A stretch of DNA of 17,585 bases from Holosporales bacterium. GTDB taxonomy: Bacteria; Pseudomonadota; Alphaproteobacteria; BNTO01. The translations under genes were made by a program, and so were the position numbers. Shown one piece after another: positions 1 through 7,034 of this stretch (positions within the stretch are counted from its first letter, which is position 1; every line of letters starts with the position of its first letter). The notes under the pieces are model-generated. The model saw nothing but the letters and a program-made list of their open reading frames with translations, was not told the origin of the DNA and did no database searches. The stretch covers positions 1-17,585 of the forward strand of contig JAIRNW010000004.1 in the NCBI GenBank assembly GCA_031257795.1. The letters run 5' to 3'.

Positions 1-117
1 AGTTTTTGGGGACGTCGATCCGGTGCTCGAATGCTCACGTACATCTAAGTACGCTCCGCTTCTGTGCTCCGTGTCTCCTTCCCAAAATTCTGATTTTGAA
101 GGTTTCGAAAGAGGTCC
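1..117 (+). repeat. Family A palindromic repeat, copy A1 (cut by window edge)
   Basis: The right end matches the terminal inverted repeat seen in complete copies (ending CGAAAGAGGTCC). The central core with CACGTAC...AAGTACGC is present. About 26 bases of the left arm are missing because the window starts inside the element. In this copy the minus-strand frame of the adjacent flotillin gene reads through the element without a stop codon. Confidence 0.85.
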
Positions 118-1446
118 ATTTTTCGGCTCTTCTGTTTTTGTAACAACATCCCCCAAAACGCTAGGCAACCCAATCCCCGCCTGCGCGGCGAGTTCGTGTA
201 TTGGAGGAAGGGCCCGTATCAGATCCCTCATAAAGTTTGCCGTTGTGCTGCCTTTTTCCGAGCCTGCCCCGCCGTCCCAAACCGTGATTTTGTCGAATTT
301 AATGTTTTTAATTGCTTCGACTTGCTTCTCCACGATTCCTTCAACTTTTTCCACCATCAGTAAGCTAGTCGCAAGTTCCGGACGCTCGTTGCAAATAGCA
401 ACCAATTTTTGATACCCCTGCGATTTTGCCTCCAAAACTGCCCGAATACCCTCTGCCTCGGCAAAATACTTTGCTTTAATCGCCTCAGCCTCACCTAATG
501 CGATCCTTTTTACTTTCTCCGCCTGAGCATCCGCCATAACTTGTACTTTCAGCTTCTCAACTTCCTGTTTGGCAAGCTCTTCTTTTTTCAGCCTCGCTTC
601 CTCTTTTTCCTTTTGGGCGATCAAAACATCGCGCTCTGCATTCGCCTTTGCGACCTCTCCGAGCTTCAATGCCGACGCCTGCTTCACCGCCAAATCAGCG
701 TCATACTGCGCTATATTCGCTTGTGACGAGTTTTCCCCTTCTATAGACTCCGCCTCGAAAACTGCGATCTGGATTCTCCGGCTCTTGGCGGCCTCAGCCT
801 CACCAACGGCTCCGATCTTATCCTGCTGAGCCACCTCGACCTTCGCCTGGTTTATTGCTTCGGCCGCTGCTTTTTTCCCTATTGCTTCAATGTAACCAGA
901 CTCATCAGTTATATCTCGCACGTTAACGTTAATCACTTCGAGCCCGATTTTATTTAGCTCCACATTAACGTTGGTGTTTATTTGCTCTAAAAATTTCTCA
1001 CGATCCTGGTTAATTTCCTCTATAGACAGTGTTGCGAGCACCAAACGCAGTTGCCCTAGTATTATATCATTAGCCTGAGTTATGATGTCGTTCCTTTGCA
1101 AATCCAGGAGCCTCTCGGCCGCATTTTGCATCAAAACCTCATCCGTAGACACGCCAAACGTGAACGTGGACGGAACGTTGACCCTTATGTTTTTCTTAGA
1201 CAAAGCCCCCTTCAGGTCTATTTCGGTTGTCATTGGTTCGAGTGACAAGAAGGCGTAATCTTGCACCAAAGGCCAAACAAACGTTCCCCCTCCGTGGATA
1301 CACTTGGCGGTCCTCTCTCCACCAACATTACCAAAAATTACCAGAATCCTGTTCGATGGGCATCTCTTGTAGCGATTCGCCACGAAGACCAAAACAGACA
1401 CTACTACCAATACTGGTATTACAACCAGGGCTACTGTTCCTATCAT
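1..1446 (-). CDS. Flotillin/SPFH-domain membrane protein, 3' end beyond window, fused in frame to repeat A1
   Basis: Flotillins are membrane-anchored SPFH proteins that oligomerise and organise membrane microdomains. Reading the minus strand from an ATG at 1446 gives an N-terminal hydrophobic segment (about residues 3-23, MIGTVALVVIPVL...). An SPFH/band-7 region follows to about 210, then an Ala/Glu/Lys-rich coiled coil (about 205-370) and a typical flotillin tail with KITVWDGG and ELAAQAGIGLP (about 390-435). An AGGAG lies 7 bases before the ATG. The gene follows nfeD in the same direction, the widespread NfeD-flotillin pairing, and probably shares its promoter; a 109-bp repeat lies between them. 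After about 442 residues the natural C-terminus appears to be reached. The frame then continues at least 39 residues through repeat A1 (SKPSKSEFWEGDTEHRSGAY...) to the window edge without a stop. The family call is firm; the true C-terminus is not visible. Confidence 0.9.
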   Translation of the reverse strand, partial: MIGTVALVVIPVLVVVSVLVFVANRYKRCPSNRILVIFGNVGGERTAKCIHGGGTFVWPLVQDYAFLSLEPMTTEIDLKGALSKKNIRVNVPSTFTFGVSTDEVLMQNAAERLLDLQRNDIITQANDIILGQLRLVLATLSIEEINQDREKFLEQINTNVNVELNKIGLEVINVNVRDITDESGYIEAIGKKAAAEAINQAKVEVAQQDKIGAVGEAEAAKSRRIQIAVFEAESIEGENSSQANIAQYDADLAVKQASALKLGEVAKANAERDVLIAQKEKEEARLKKEELAKQEVEKLKVQVMADAQAEKVKRIALGEAEAIKAKYFAEAEGIRAVLEAKSQGYQKLVAICNERPELATSLLMVEKVEGIVEKQVEAIKNIKFDKITVWDGGAGSEKGSTTANFMRDLIRALPPIHELAAQAGIGLPSVLGDVVTKTEEPKNGPLSKPSKSEFWEGDTEHRSGAYLDVREHSSTGSTSPKT

Positions 1447-1465
1447 ATCCTAACTCCTATACCCA

Positions 1466-1574
1466 GCCACAAAAAGAGCTGTTGGTTCGTCGCTTCAATG
1501 CTCGAATGCTCACGTACCTAAAGTACGCTGCGCTTCTGCGCTTCGAGGCTCCTGCCCACAACTCTTTTTGTGGC
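1466..1574 (+). repeat. Family B palindromic repeat, copy B1
   Basis: The terminal arms are GCCACAAAAAGAG and CTCTTTTTGTGGC, perfectly self-complementary. The shared core (CTCGAATGCTCACGTAC, then AAGTACGCTGCGCTTCTG) lies between them. It fills most of the gap between the nfeD stop and the flotillin ribosome binding site, so any readthrough transcript of the operon would carry it as a long hairpin. Confidence 0.85.
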
Positions 1575-1582
1575 GGTGGCCC

Positions 1583-2155
1583 CTACACCTTTTGTACGTA
1601 TAACACCCCGTCTTTAATCGCCACAACCTGCACAGCATCAAAAGCGAGAATCTCCTCATTCCTGTAATTCATAGCATTCACAGTTGAGAGATGTCCATGT
1701 AATTCTATCTGTATTTGTCCCGGTCCATTTGAAGAGAAGCGCGTGTATGCACGCCCCATTTTGCTCAAGGCGTCATTAATGCTGTTTTCGCGCACCCTGC
1801 TGAGTTTTTTTACCTGAAACATCAGCCAAACGGACAGCGCCATAAACACGATCCCCACCATAAAAGCCACAAGGAAAGCCGTTATGCTGCCCAATTTCCA
1901 CTCCAGAACTCCCGCCAGGCCAATCCAGCCGAATCCCATAAGAAACACCAATATAGACTGGAGAGAAATGAAAGTGAACGAGCTATTATGCTGCATTGCA
2001 TCGTCGCTTCCGGCCGCATCAACCTCTGAATCAAAATCGGCGCCTCCCCCGAAGAAAGAGAAGAAGACCAATTTCAACAAAAACAGCAAAGTAGAGCTGA
2101 CCGCTATGACAAAACAAGCTTTCGCAAAGTATCCTTCTCCAAGAAAATCAAGCAT
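1583..2155 (-). CDS. NfeD-family membrane protein
   Basis: NfeD proteins are membrane partners of flotillins. The product has 190 residues from ATG 2155. It has hydrophobic segments at about 12-34, 64-84 and 92-114, an acidic Gly/Asp-rich loop at 37-55, and a soluble C-terminal region (about 133-190, GRAYTRFSSNGPG...VQVVAIKDGVLYVQ) that fits the OB-like NfeD C-domain. The frame is open upstream to a TTG at 2218. That extension lies on a near-consensus promoter (2190-2218), so the downstream ATG, preceded by GAGAAGAAGG, is the likely start. It is followed by repeat B1 and then flotillin in the same direction, the classic NfeD-flotillin operon. This is the short NfeD form; I see no N-terminal serine-protease domain. 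Confidence 0.85.
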   Translation of the reverse strand: MLDFLGEGYFAKACFVIAVSSTLLFLLKLVFFSFFGGGADFDSEVDAAGSDDAMQHNSSFTFISLQSILVFLMGFGWIGLAGVLEWKLGSITAFLVAFMVGIVFMALSVWLMFQVKKLSRVRENSINDALSKMGRAYTRFSSNGPGQIQIELHGHLSTVNAMNYRNEEILAFDAVQVVAIKDGVLYVQKV

Positions 2156-2189
2156 ACCTTCTTCTCTACACTCCGTCGCCCATTTTTGT

Positions 2190-2218
2190 ATTGTACGATA
2201 CTTTATTAGCAAAGTCAA
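2190..2218 (-). promoter_or_regulatory. Sigma70-type promoter of the nfeD-flotillin operon
   Basis: On the minus strand TTGACT (2218-2213) is separated by 17 bases from TACAAT (2195-2190). This close match to the vegetative consensus lies about 35 bases before the chosen nfeD ATG. Confidence 0.75.
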
Positions 2219-2343
2219 ATATATTTTTGCAAGTATTCAAAAAACGGATCAGCGGCTTTTTACCATTCGCCACGTTAGCCTCCGTCACAAAGCATATACC
2301 TTCCAAACACGGAAGCATTAGAGTATTAGCGCTTAATTAATCA

Positions 2344-2394
2344 TTTTTATACTACTGTAGCTGAGTATATTAATTCAGCAAAGGAAGAATTATT
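2344..2394 (+). promoter_or_regulatory. Duplicated leader of the first exported-protein gene
   Basis: The 51 bases before the gene at 2395 are nearly identical to the leader of its inverted paralogue (6617-6667). Both contain TTTTATACTACT, a partly palindromic CTGAGTATATTAATTCAG, and the ribosome binding site AAAGGAAG. TATACT could be a -10 box; no clear -35 is visible. The leader is more conserved than most of the coding sequence. The rest of 2219-2343 is AT-rich with no gene. Confidence 0.55.
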
Positions 2395-3384
2395 ATGAGC
2401 TGTTATGGTCGTATGGGAAAAGTTTTAGCGTTTGGGGTGGTGAGTTCTTTTAGTGTGCCAAGTTTTTCCAGGAGAATAACATTACCAGCACCTGGCGACG
2501 ACTCCGGCTCAACGTACGCACTTGCGACAACGCGCTATTTGGAAGCCATAACGCGGCACTCGATTGGTGGCAAGTGTTTTCTGGATCGTCTTGCTCCTTT
2601 TTTTGCTTTTGACGCGGCTGTTCGTAGCTATAACAGTGCAGTATATGATTTCCATCGCAAATACGGCAGAGTCATGTGGCTGACGGAAGAAGATATTGGA
2701 AGGGCCAGGAGGAAAGATACATGGCCGGAAGAGGTGGAAGATGAAGATAAGAAAGAGGTGAAAGATTACGTTGGATATGGCGCCGAAGACGGTGGATATG
2801 GTGCCGAAGACGGTAGATATGGCGCCGAAGACGGTAAAGTAGATGAAAAAGTTGCCAGAAGAGTAGACGGAAAAATGGAAGTCCCGCTTTTCGAGTATGT
2901 AGATTACCAGCAGACAGATTGGAGTGATTTAATGCAGTGGTTATCGAACCCGGCCTTCCCACCAAGCGACCTGTCTTACCAAGACGTGCTGAACAAGTGC
3001 TATGGATTCATTTGTGACACGTTTGATAACTCTCAAGTGGCTGAAACATTCTTTCCTTATGATGATCTGTATACATACGCATGTTATAGGGATATTGACT
3101 CAGACAATTGTGTTTTCCCTGATGACCTGCTTTTACAACGTGAAGCATGTAAGACCGCAGTTGAGGCTATCAGAGGAAAAGCGTTAAGCGCTATGAGCCT
3201 TTGCCCTGATAGTACGCACGTTCAGCGTTTGATGGAGGCCGTTGTCAAAGAAGAGATAGGTGCGGATACGTTTGTTTACAAGGTGGCTCCGGGATTCGAA
3301 TCAATTGACGATAAGATCAATGACCTCCGGCATACGCTGGGAACTGTTCTGCAGCTACTCGCTCACGTGTACAAGGCTTCGTAG
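2395..3384 (+). CDS. Exported protein of unknown function, family 1 (long member)
   Basis: I do not recognise a characterised family. The 329-residue product starts at ATG 2395 with GGAAG at good spacing. Residues 1-25 look like a Sec signal peptide (basic start, then a hydrophobic VLAFGVVSSFSVPSFS stretch). It is homologous along its length to the inverted gene at 5792-6616. Shared blocks include RYLEAITR, RLAPFFAFDAA, FFPYDDL, NCVFPD, QREACKTA and PGFESI. Cysteines at the KCYGF, NCVFPD, REACK and LCPD positions are kept in both, which would suit disulfides outside the cytoplasm. This copy carries an extra charged stretch (about 100-165) with three GYGAEDG repeats. Repeat B2 begins 4 bases after the stop. 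A secreted effector or surface protein is plausible but only inferred. Confidence 0.8.
   Translation: MSCYGRMGKVLAFGVVSSFSVPSFSRRITLPAPGDDSGSTYALATTRYLEAITRHSIGGKCFLDRLAPFFAFDAAVRSYNSAVYDFHRKYGRVMWLTEEDIGRARRKDTWPEEVEDEDKKEVKDYVGYGAEDGGYGAEDGRYGAEDGKVDEKVARRVDGKMEVPLFEYVDYQQTDWSDLMQWLSNPAFPPSDLSYQDVLNKCYGFICDTFDNSQVAETFFPYDDLYTYACYRDIDSDNCVFPDDLLLQREACKTAVEAIRGKALSAMSLCPDSTHVQRLMEAVVKEEIGADTFVYKVAPGFESIDDKINDLRHTLGTVLQLLAHVYKAS
2773..2835 (+). repeat. 21-bp tandem repeat (3 units) within the family 1 gene
   Basis: Three consecutive units of GGATATGGCGCCGAAGACGG plus T (unit 2 has GGTGCC, unit 3 starts AGA) encode GYGAEDG, GYGAEDG and RYGAEDG. The stretch is in frame and absent from the paralogue at 5792-6616, so it is a likely site of length variation. 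Confidence 0.9.
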
Positions 3385-3388
3385 TATA

Positions 3389-3504
3389 CTCAGTCACCGA
3401 AAGATTGCGAGTTCGTCGATCCATTGCTCGAATGCCCATGTTCCTAAAGTACGCTGCGCTTCTGCGCGACGTGTCTCCTGCTCGCAATTCTTTTGGTGAC
3501 TGAG
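3389..3504 (+). repeat. Family B palindromic repeat, copy B2
   Basis: The arms are CTCAGTCACCGAAAGATTGC and GCAATTCTTTTGGTGACTGA (then G), with the shared core between them. It occupies nearly the whole gap between the convergent family 1 gene and the MFS gene, where a long hairpin could act as a bidirectional transcription stop. That role is inferred. Confidence 0.85.
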
Positions 3505-3506
3505 TG

Positions 3507-4769
3507 TCACTCGTATAGGGTATGTCCTTGAACTAGTCTGTCGATAACAATAGACATCACCATAGATACCGCCCCAACAGCAGCGCTGTATATAAAGGCC
3601 GCGCTCCCATAAGAGTGCATTAACGTTCCGCTAACCGTGCTCGCCAGCAACACGCCAATTGCCGTCACCAAATAGTACACCCCAAAGGCCGTTCCGCGCA
3701 GCCGTTTCGGCGAGAAATGCGTGACCCATGTGCAAAAAAGTGTTTGAGTGAGCCCCAGCTGCACGCCCCAAAGCGCCACGCCAACCAAAAAAACAGCGAA
3801 GCTTGAAGCCGTAATAAAAATTAAATTCGAAAAAACAACAAAGCCGGCCCCGATGAGCATCAAGTTTTTGAAACGCGATCTATCAACAATCGGCCCAACA
3901 ACGTACGCCGAAAGCACCCAAGCAATGTTATACACAGGCATAGCCCAAAGCGCCTTGTTGCTCCCAAGGTTGAATCTCGTTTTCCCGTACAAAATGATTA
4001 TCGTTTCGCTGTACCTGCACATCATGAATATCGCGATGGCCGAGATCAGGAGCCAAAAATTTTTGTCCAACTGTTTGATGCTTTTGAATGAGAAGTTGTT
4101 GCTATTTTTGTTTTTCTCTTCAACAGCACCGTTCCCAACCATCTCAGGAGCCGCCTTCGTCGAAGCTGATGTTTGTGTGCTGGAATGCGTGTTGCATATT
4201 TTGAAAAGGATTATAAACAGCGCAACCGCCGCCGGGACACCCGCCGCCACAAACACCGCCCTAAAATCATCCTGCCGGTATTTCAGAAGAGCGATCGCGA
4301 AGAACGCCCCGGCCACTGAGCCAAATGTTCCCAAGGCCTGGCGAACACTGAAGCAGAGGCCCCTCCGGTGTTTCGGCGAGCAGTCCCCAACGATAGCATC
4401 GCGCGGGGTCGACTGAACACCGTTTCCGAGCCTGTCCATCACTTTAGCCAGAATTGCGGCGAAATGTGCGGCGCTCATGGCAACGATGACGCGGGACAGC
4501 GTGATTAAAAGGGTGCCGAAAGCGAAAACCGCACGTTTGTTCGTTAGGTGATCGCTGACTACGCCTGATATTACTTTGAATAGGTAGCACGCTCCTTCGA
4601 CCACGCCATCTATAATGCCGATGTCTTTAACGGAGAAGTTGATGCTGTCTAGGAAAAGAGCGAAGACGCTGAAGAACATGGCGGACGAGCAAGTGATAAG
4701 TAAAGAGGCTATACTTACCAACCAAACCGTAATTGGGACATCATTCAGTCTTTTGAACACTGCAGCCAC
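3507..4769 (-). CDS. Major facilitator superfamily (MFS) transporter
   Basis: The 420-residue product has about twelve hydrophobic segments in two halves joined by a hydrophilic loop (about 193-235, rich in Ser/Thr/Asn/Lys). The motif A region is GVVSDHLTNKR (69-79). DRLGNGVQSTPRDAIVGD (112-129) is characteristic of an MFS subgroup usually annotated as drug or metabolite transporters. The start is GTG 4769, preceded by GGAAGG at short spacing; an ATG four bases upstream is in another frame. A promoter (4790-4818) lies in the gap shared with divergent dapB. The substrate cannot be read from sequence. In endosymbionts such proteins often import host metabolites, but this is only a possibility. 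Confidence 0.85.
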   Translation of the reverse strand: MAAVFKRLNDVPITVWLVSIASLLITCSSAMFFSVFALFLDSINFSVKDIGIIDGVVEGACYLFKVISGVVSDHLTNKRAVFAFGTLLITLSRVIVAMSAAHFAAILAKVMDRLGNGVQSTPRDAIVGDCSPKHRRGLCFSVRQALGTFGSVAGAFFAIALLKYRQDDFRAVFVAAGVPAAVALFIILFKICNTHSSTQTSASTKAAPEMVGNGAVEEKNKNSNNFSFKSIKQLDKNFWLLISAIAIFMMCRYSETIIILYGKTRFNLGSNKALWAMPVYNIAWVLSAYVVGPIVDRSRFKNLMLIGAGFVVFSNLIFITASSFAVFLVGVALWGVQLGLTQTLFCTWVTHFSPKRLRGTAFGVYYLVTAIGVLLASTVSGTLMHSYGSAAFIYSAAVGAVSMVMSIVIDRLVQGHTLYE

Positions 4770-4789
4770 ATACCTTCCACCGAAGTCAG

Positions 4790-4818
4790 ATTTTAGTACG
4801 GCGGATTCGGAAAAACAA
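4790..4818 (-). promoter_or_regulatory. Probable promoter of the MFS transporter gene
   Basis: On the minus strand TTGTTT (4818-4813), a 17-base spacer and TAAAAT (4795-4790) lie about 20 bases before the GTG start. Confidence 0.55.
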
Positions 4819-4883
4819 GTTGTAAGAACCTATTGGTGTGGTTAATATGCCGCAAGTATGTGAGTCCAGTTGCCGAAAGTTTA

Positions 4884-5723
4884 ATGACACATCCTCTAAG
4901 ATTCTGCGTTGTGGGCGCGAAGGGACGCATGGGGACCGTTTTGTGTGAGGAATTGCGGAAACACAGCGATTGCGTGTTGGCGGGCGGCGTTGTTGAGCGC
5001 GCTGACGACTGCTGCCATCATACCTCTGCGGCGAGTTGTAGTTGTGCGGGGACATTTGGCGGCCAGGACAGTCATGAACCGGTGCTTTCGAACAATATCA
5101 ACGACATTGCCGCTAAAAGTGATGTTATCGTAGATTTTTCAACCAAAACATCAACCCCCAACGTCATATCAACCGCAGAGGCTCTCGAGAAGCCCCTTGT
5201 TTGCGGTGTGACTGGGCTAACCCTAGAAACGCACGAACTCATGCGCAACGCAGCGAAAAACATCCCGATCTTTTATTCTGAAAATTTCAGCGTTGGTATT
5301 TCGGCCGTTGGCGAGATTCTTGAGCGTTTGGCCGTTGCGCTGCGCGATTTCGATGTTGAAATCTCCGAGATGCACCACTCAAAGAAAAAAGACGCCCCAT
5401 CCGGGACTGCCCTCAAGTTCGGGCGCATAATAGCTTCTGCAAGGGAACAACCAGAGAGCGTGTTTTGTCTGGCGAGGAGCGGTGATATTGGGGAACGTCC
5501 GGCCGAGCAAATAGGGTTTTCAGTTGTGCGCGGCGGCGGAGTTTACGGAACGCACACAATTCACTTTCTTGGGAAAGACGAGACGGTCTCCATAACCCAC
5601 CAAGGGATGTCGCGTAGTGTTTTTGCTGAGGGAGCCATCAGGGCCGCACGGGTATTGATTGGCGCGCAGCCCGGACTATACAAGAACATACGCGAACTCA
5701 GCCATAAAAAGTTTGTGGGGTAG
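4884..5723 (+). CDS. dapB: 4-hydroxy-tetrahydrodipicolinate reductase (DapB)
   Basis: DapB reduces the dihydrodipicolinate precursor with NAD(P)H in the diaminopimelate/lysine pathway, which also feeds peptidoglycan. From ATG 4884 the product has 279 residues, close to the usual 270. The N-terminal nucleotide-binding motif is VVGAKGRMG. The family signature EMHHSKKKDAPSGTA carries the expected catalytic His164 and Lys168 (by alignment to the known H159/K163 of E. coli). The frame is open upstream to TTG 4833, but the Rossmann strand begins right after the chosen ATG; the ribosome binding site is weak (GAAAG). Residues about 43-70 hold a Cys/His/Ser-rich insertion (DDCCHHTSAASCSC) before the conserved core. 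It is divergent from the MFS gene and stands alone, not in a dap operon. Confidence 0.95.
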   Translation: MTHPLRFCVVGAKGRMGTVLCEELRKHSDCVLAGGVVERADDCCHHTSAASCSCAGTFGGQDSHEPVLSNNINDIAAKSDVIVDFSTKTSTPNVISTAEALEKPLVCGVTGLTLETHELMRNAAKNIPIFYSENFSVGISAVGEILERLAVALRDFDVEISEMHHSKKKDAPSGTALKFGRIIASAREQPESVFCLARSGDIGERPAEQIGFSVVRGGGVYGTHTIHFLGKDETVSITHQGMSRSVFAEGAIRAARVLIGAQPGLYKNIRELSHKKFVG

Positions 5724-5734
5724 TCGAGTCGACA

Positions 5735-5749
5735 CCCCAACAAAGTCTG
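5735..5749 (+). repeat. Fragment of the extra stem-loop of family B
   Basis: CCCCAACAAAGTCTG is the exact reverse complement of 17326-17340 within repeat B8, and nearly matches the same stem in B3. It lies between the convergent dapB and family 1 genes and looks like a decayed or partial copy. The gap 5724-5791 holds nothing else recognisable. Confidence 0.5.
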
Positions 5750-5791
5750 CAACTCCGCCAAGACCCAGAAGCTTCGGCAGAAACAGTACGG

Positions 5792-6616
5792 TTACACAGC
5801 CTTGTATACGTGAGCTATCAACTCAATAACAGTTCCAATCGCATTACGAAGATCACTAATCCTATCAGCAATTGATTCAAACCCCGGTGCTGGCTTAAAG
5901 ATCTTCTCCCCATCATGCCTCGTTTCTGCAACAACGGCCTCCCATAAAAGATGCATGTACGTCTCATTAGGGCAAAGTGCCGCAGCATTTGCCGCCTTCT
6001 CTCTGATTGCCTCAATTGCAGTCTTGCATGCCTCACGTTGTGGAAGCAGGGAATCAGGGAAAACACAATTGGCTGAGTCAATAGTTCTCTCATAATTCGA
6101 ATACACCGCCAGATCGTCATAAGGAAAGAACTCTGCAATCCGGGCATCATAGGAAAATGTGTAGTAAATAAACTCATAACACCTGTCTAGCACTTCCTGG
6201 TAAGACTGGCCCGGTTGAATAGTTGCAACGTTCGATAGTTGCTGCATTATCTCCCCCCAATCTCTATCCCGGTAGAGTACATTGTCGAAAAACTGGACTT
6301 TTACGTATCCTTCGTCTTCTTCTATTGTAGATTCTTCCGTCTTCCACATGATTCCGTTATATTTATCATTAAACTCCCTTACCGCATGGTTATAGCTACG
6401 AATAGCGGCGTCAAAAGCAAAAAAAGGAGCAAGGCGATTGAAGAAACACTCGCAGCCAATCGAGTTTCTTGTTATGGCTTCTAAATAGCGCATTGTAATA
6501 AGTGTAGAATCGTCGCCAGGGGGCGGTAATACCATCGGCACAGAAAAACTTGACACACTAAGAGAGCTTCCCAACCAAAACGCTAAAACTTTTCCTATAC
6601 GACTATAACAACTCAT
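5792..6616 (-). CDS. Exported protein of unknown function, family 1 (short member)
   Basis: This is the paralogue of the gene at 2395-3384, on the opposite strand. The 274-residue product starts at ATG 6616, chosen because it aligns with the other paralogue's start and has GGAAG at the same spacing; an ATG two codons upstream is the alternative. It has a signal-peptide-like N-terminus (KVLAFWLGSSLSVSSFS) and then the blocks RYLEAITR, RLAPFFAFDAA, EFFPYDDL, NCVFPD, QREACKTA and PGFESI. It lacks the charged insert with GYGAEDG repeats, so it probably represents the ancestral length. Cysteines shared with the paralogue suggest a folded extracytoplasmic domain. Function is unknown. Confidence 0.8.
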   Translation of the reverse strand: MSCYSRIGKVLAFWLGSSLSVSSFSVPMVLPPPGDDSTLITMRYLEAITRNSIGCECFFNRLAPFFAFDAAIRSYNHAVREFNDKYNGIMWKTEESTIEEDEGYVKVQFFDNVLYRDRDWGEIMQQLSNVATIQPGQSYQEVLDRCYEFIYYTFSYDARIAEFFPYDDLAVYSNYERTIDSANCVFPDSLLPQREACKTAIEAIREKAANAAALCPNETYMHLLWEAVVAETRHDGEKIFKPAPGFESIADRISDLRNAIGTVIELIAHVYKAV

Positions 6617-6667
6617 AATCATTCTTCCTTTGCTGAATTAATATACTCAGCTATAGTAGTATAAAAA
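6617..6667 (-). promoter_or_regulatory. Duplicated leader of the second family 1 gene
   Basis: On the minus strand this is nearly base-for-base the same as 2344-2394, with TTTTATACTACT, CTGAGTATATTAATTCAG and AAAGGAAG. The adjoining region 6668-6874 holds no gene or repeat that I can identify. Confidence 0.55.
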
Positions 6668-6874
6668 AGATTAATGGTGCGTTAATGCTTTGATATTTTC
6701 TATGTTTAATGGTATATATACTTAGCCACGGAAAAGGTTTGGCTGTGGAATCAGTGATGGACGCGAGCGCATATGGCAGGGTTTTCCTCCAGAAATAAAT
6801 TAAAAAGCGGAGTGTCCTACACGCACATTAGTTTCGAACCGGATTCAACGCAGAAAAGACCAATTTAAATCAAT

Positions 6875-7018
6875 GGACCTCTTTCGAAACCTTCAAAATC
6901 AGAATTTTGGGAAGGAGAAACGGAGCACAGAAGCGGAGCGTGCTTAGGTGTACGTGAGCATTCGAGCACCAGATCGACGTACCCAAAAACTGATTTTGAA
7001 GAGTTTGGAAAGAGATCC
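6875..7018 (-). repeat. Family A palindromic repeat, copy A2
   Basis: A complete copy in the opposite core orientation to A1, A3 and A4. It begins GGACCTCTTTCGAAACC and ends with a degenerate arm (GAGTTTGGAAAGAGATCC). It lies 16 bases downstream of the end of the family 2 gene that stops at 7035. Confidence 0.9.
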
Positions 7019-7034
7019 ATTATGTCAGCGGGTT

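Noticed and set aside
1227..1667. Plus-strand open frame of 146 codons overlapping flotillin start, B1 and nfeD end
   Set aside because: It is antisense to two well-supported genes and includes the repeat. No homology features or ribosome binding site.
2156..2218. NfeD start at TTG 2218
   Set aside because: That codon is the -35 box of a near-consensus promoter, so it cannot be in the mRNA driven by it. ATG 2155 fits better.
3748..4416. Plus-strand open frame of 222 codons inside the MFS gene
   Set aside because: It is the antisense shadow of the transporter, whose transmembrane pattern and motifs are clear on the other strand.
6718..6745. Possible hairpin TAGCCACGG...TTTGGCTGTGG as terminator or small RNA
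   Set aside because: The stem is short and imperfect, has no U-tract on either strand, and does not lie next to a gene end in a useful way.
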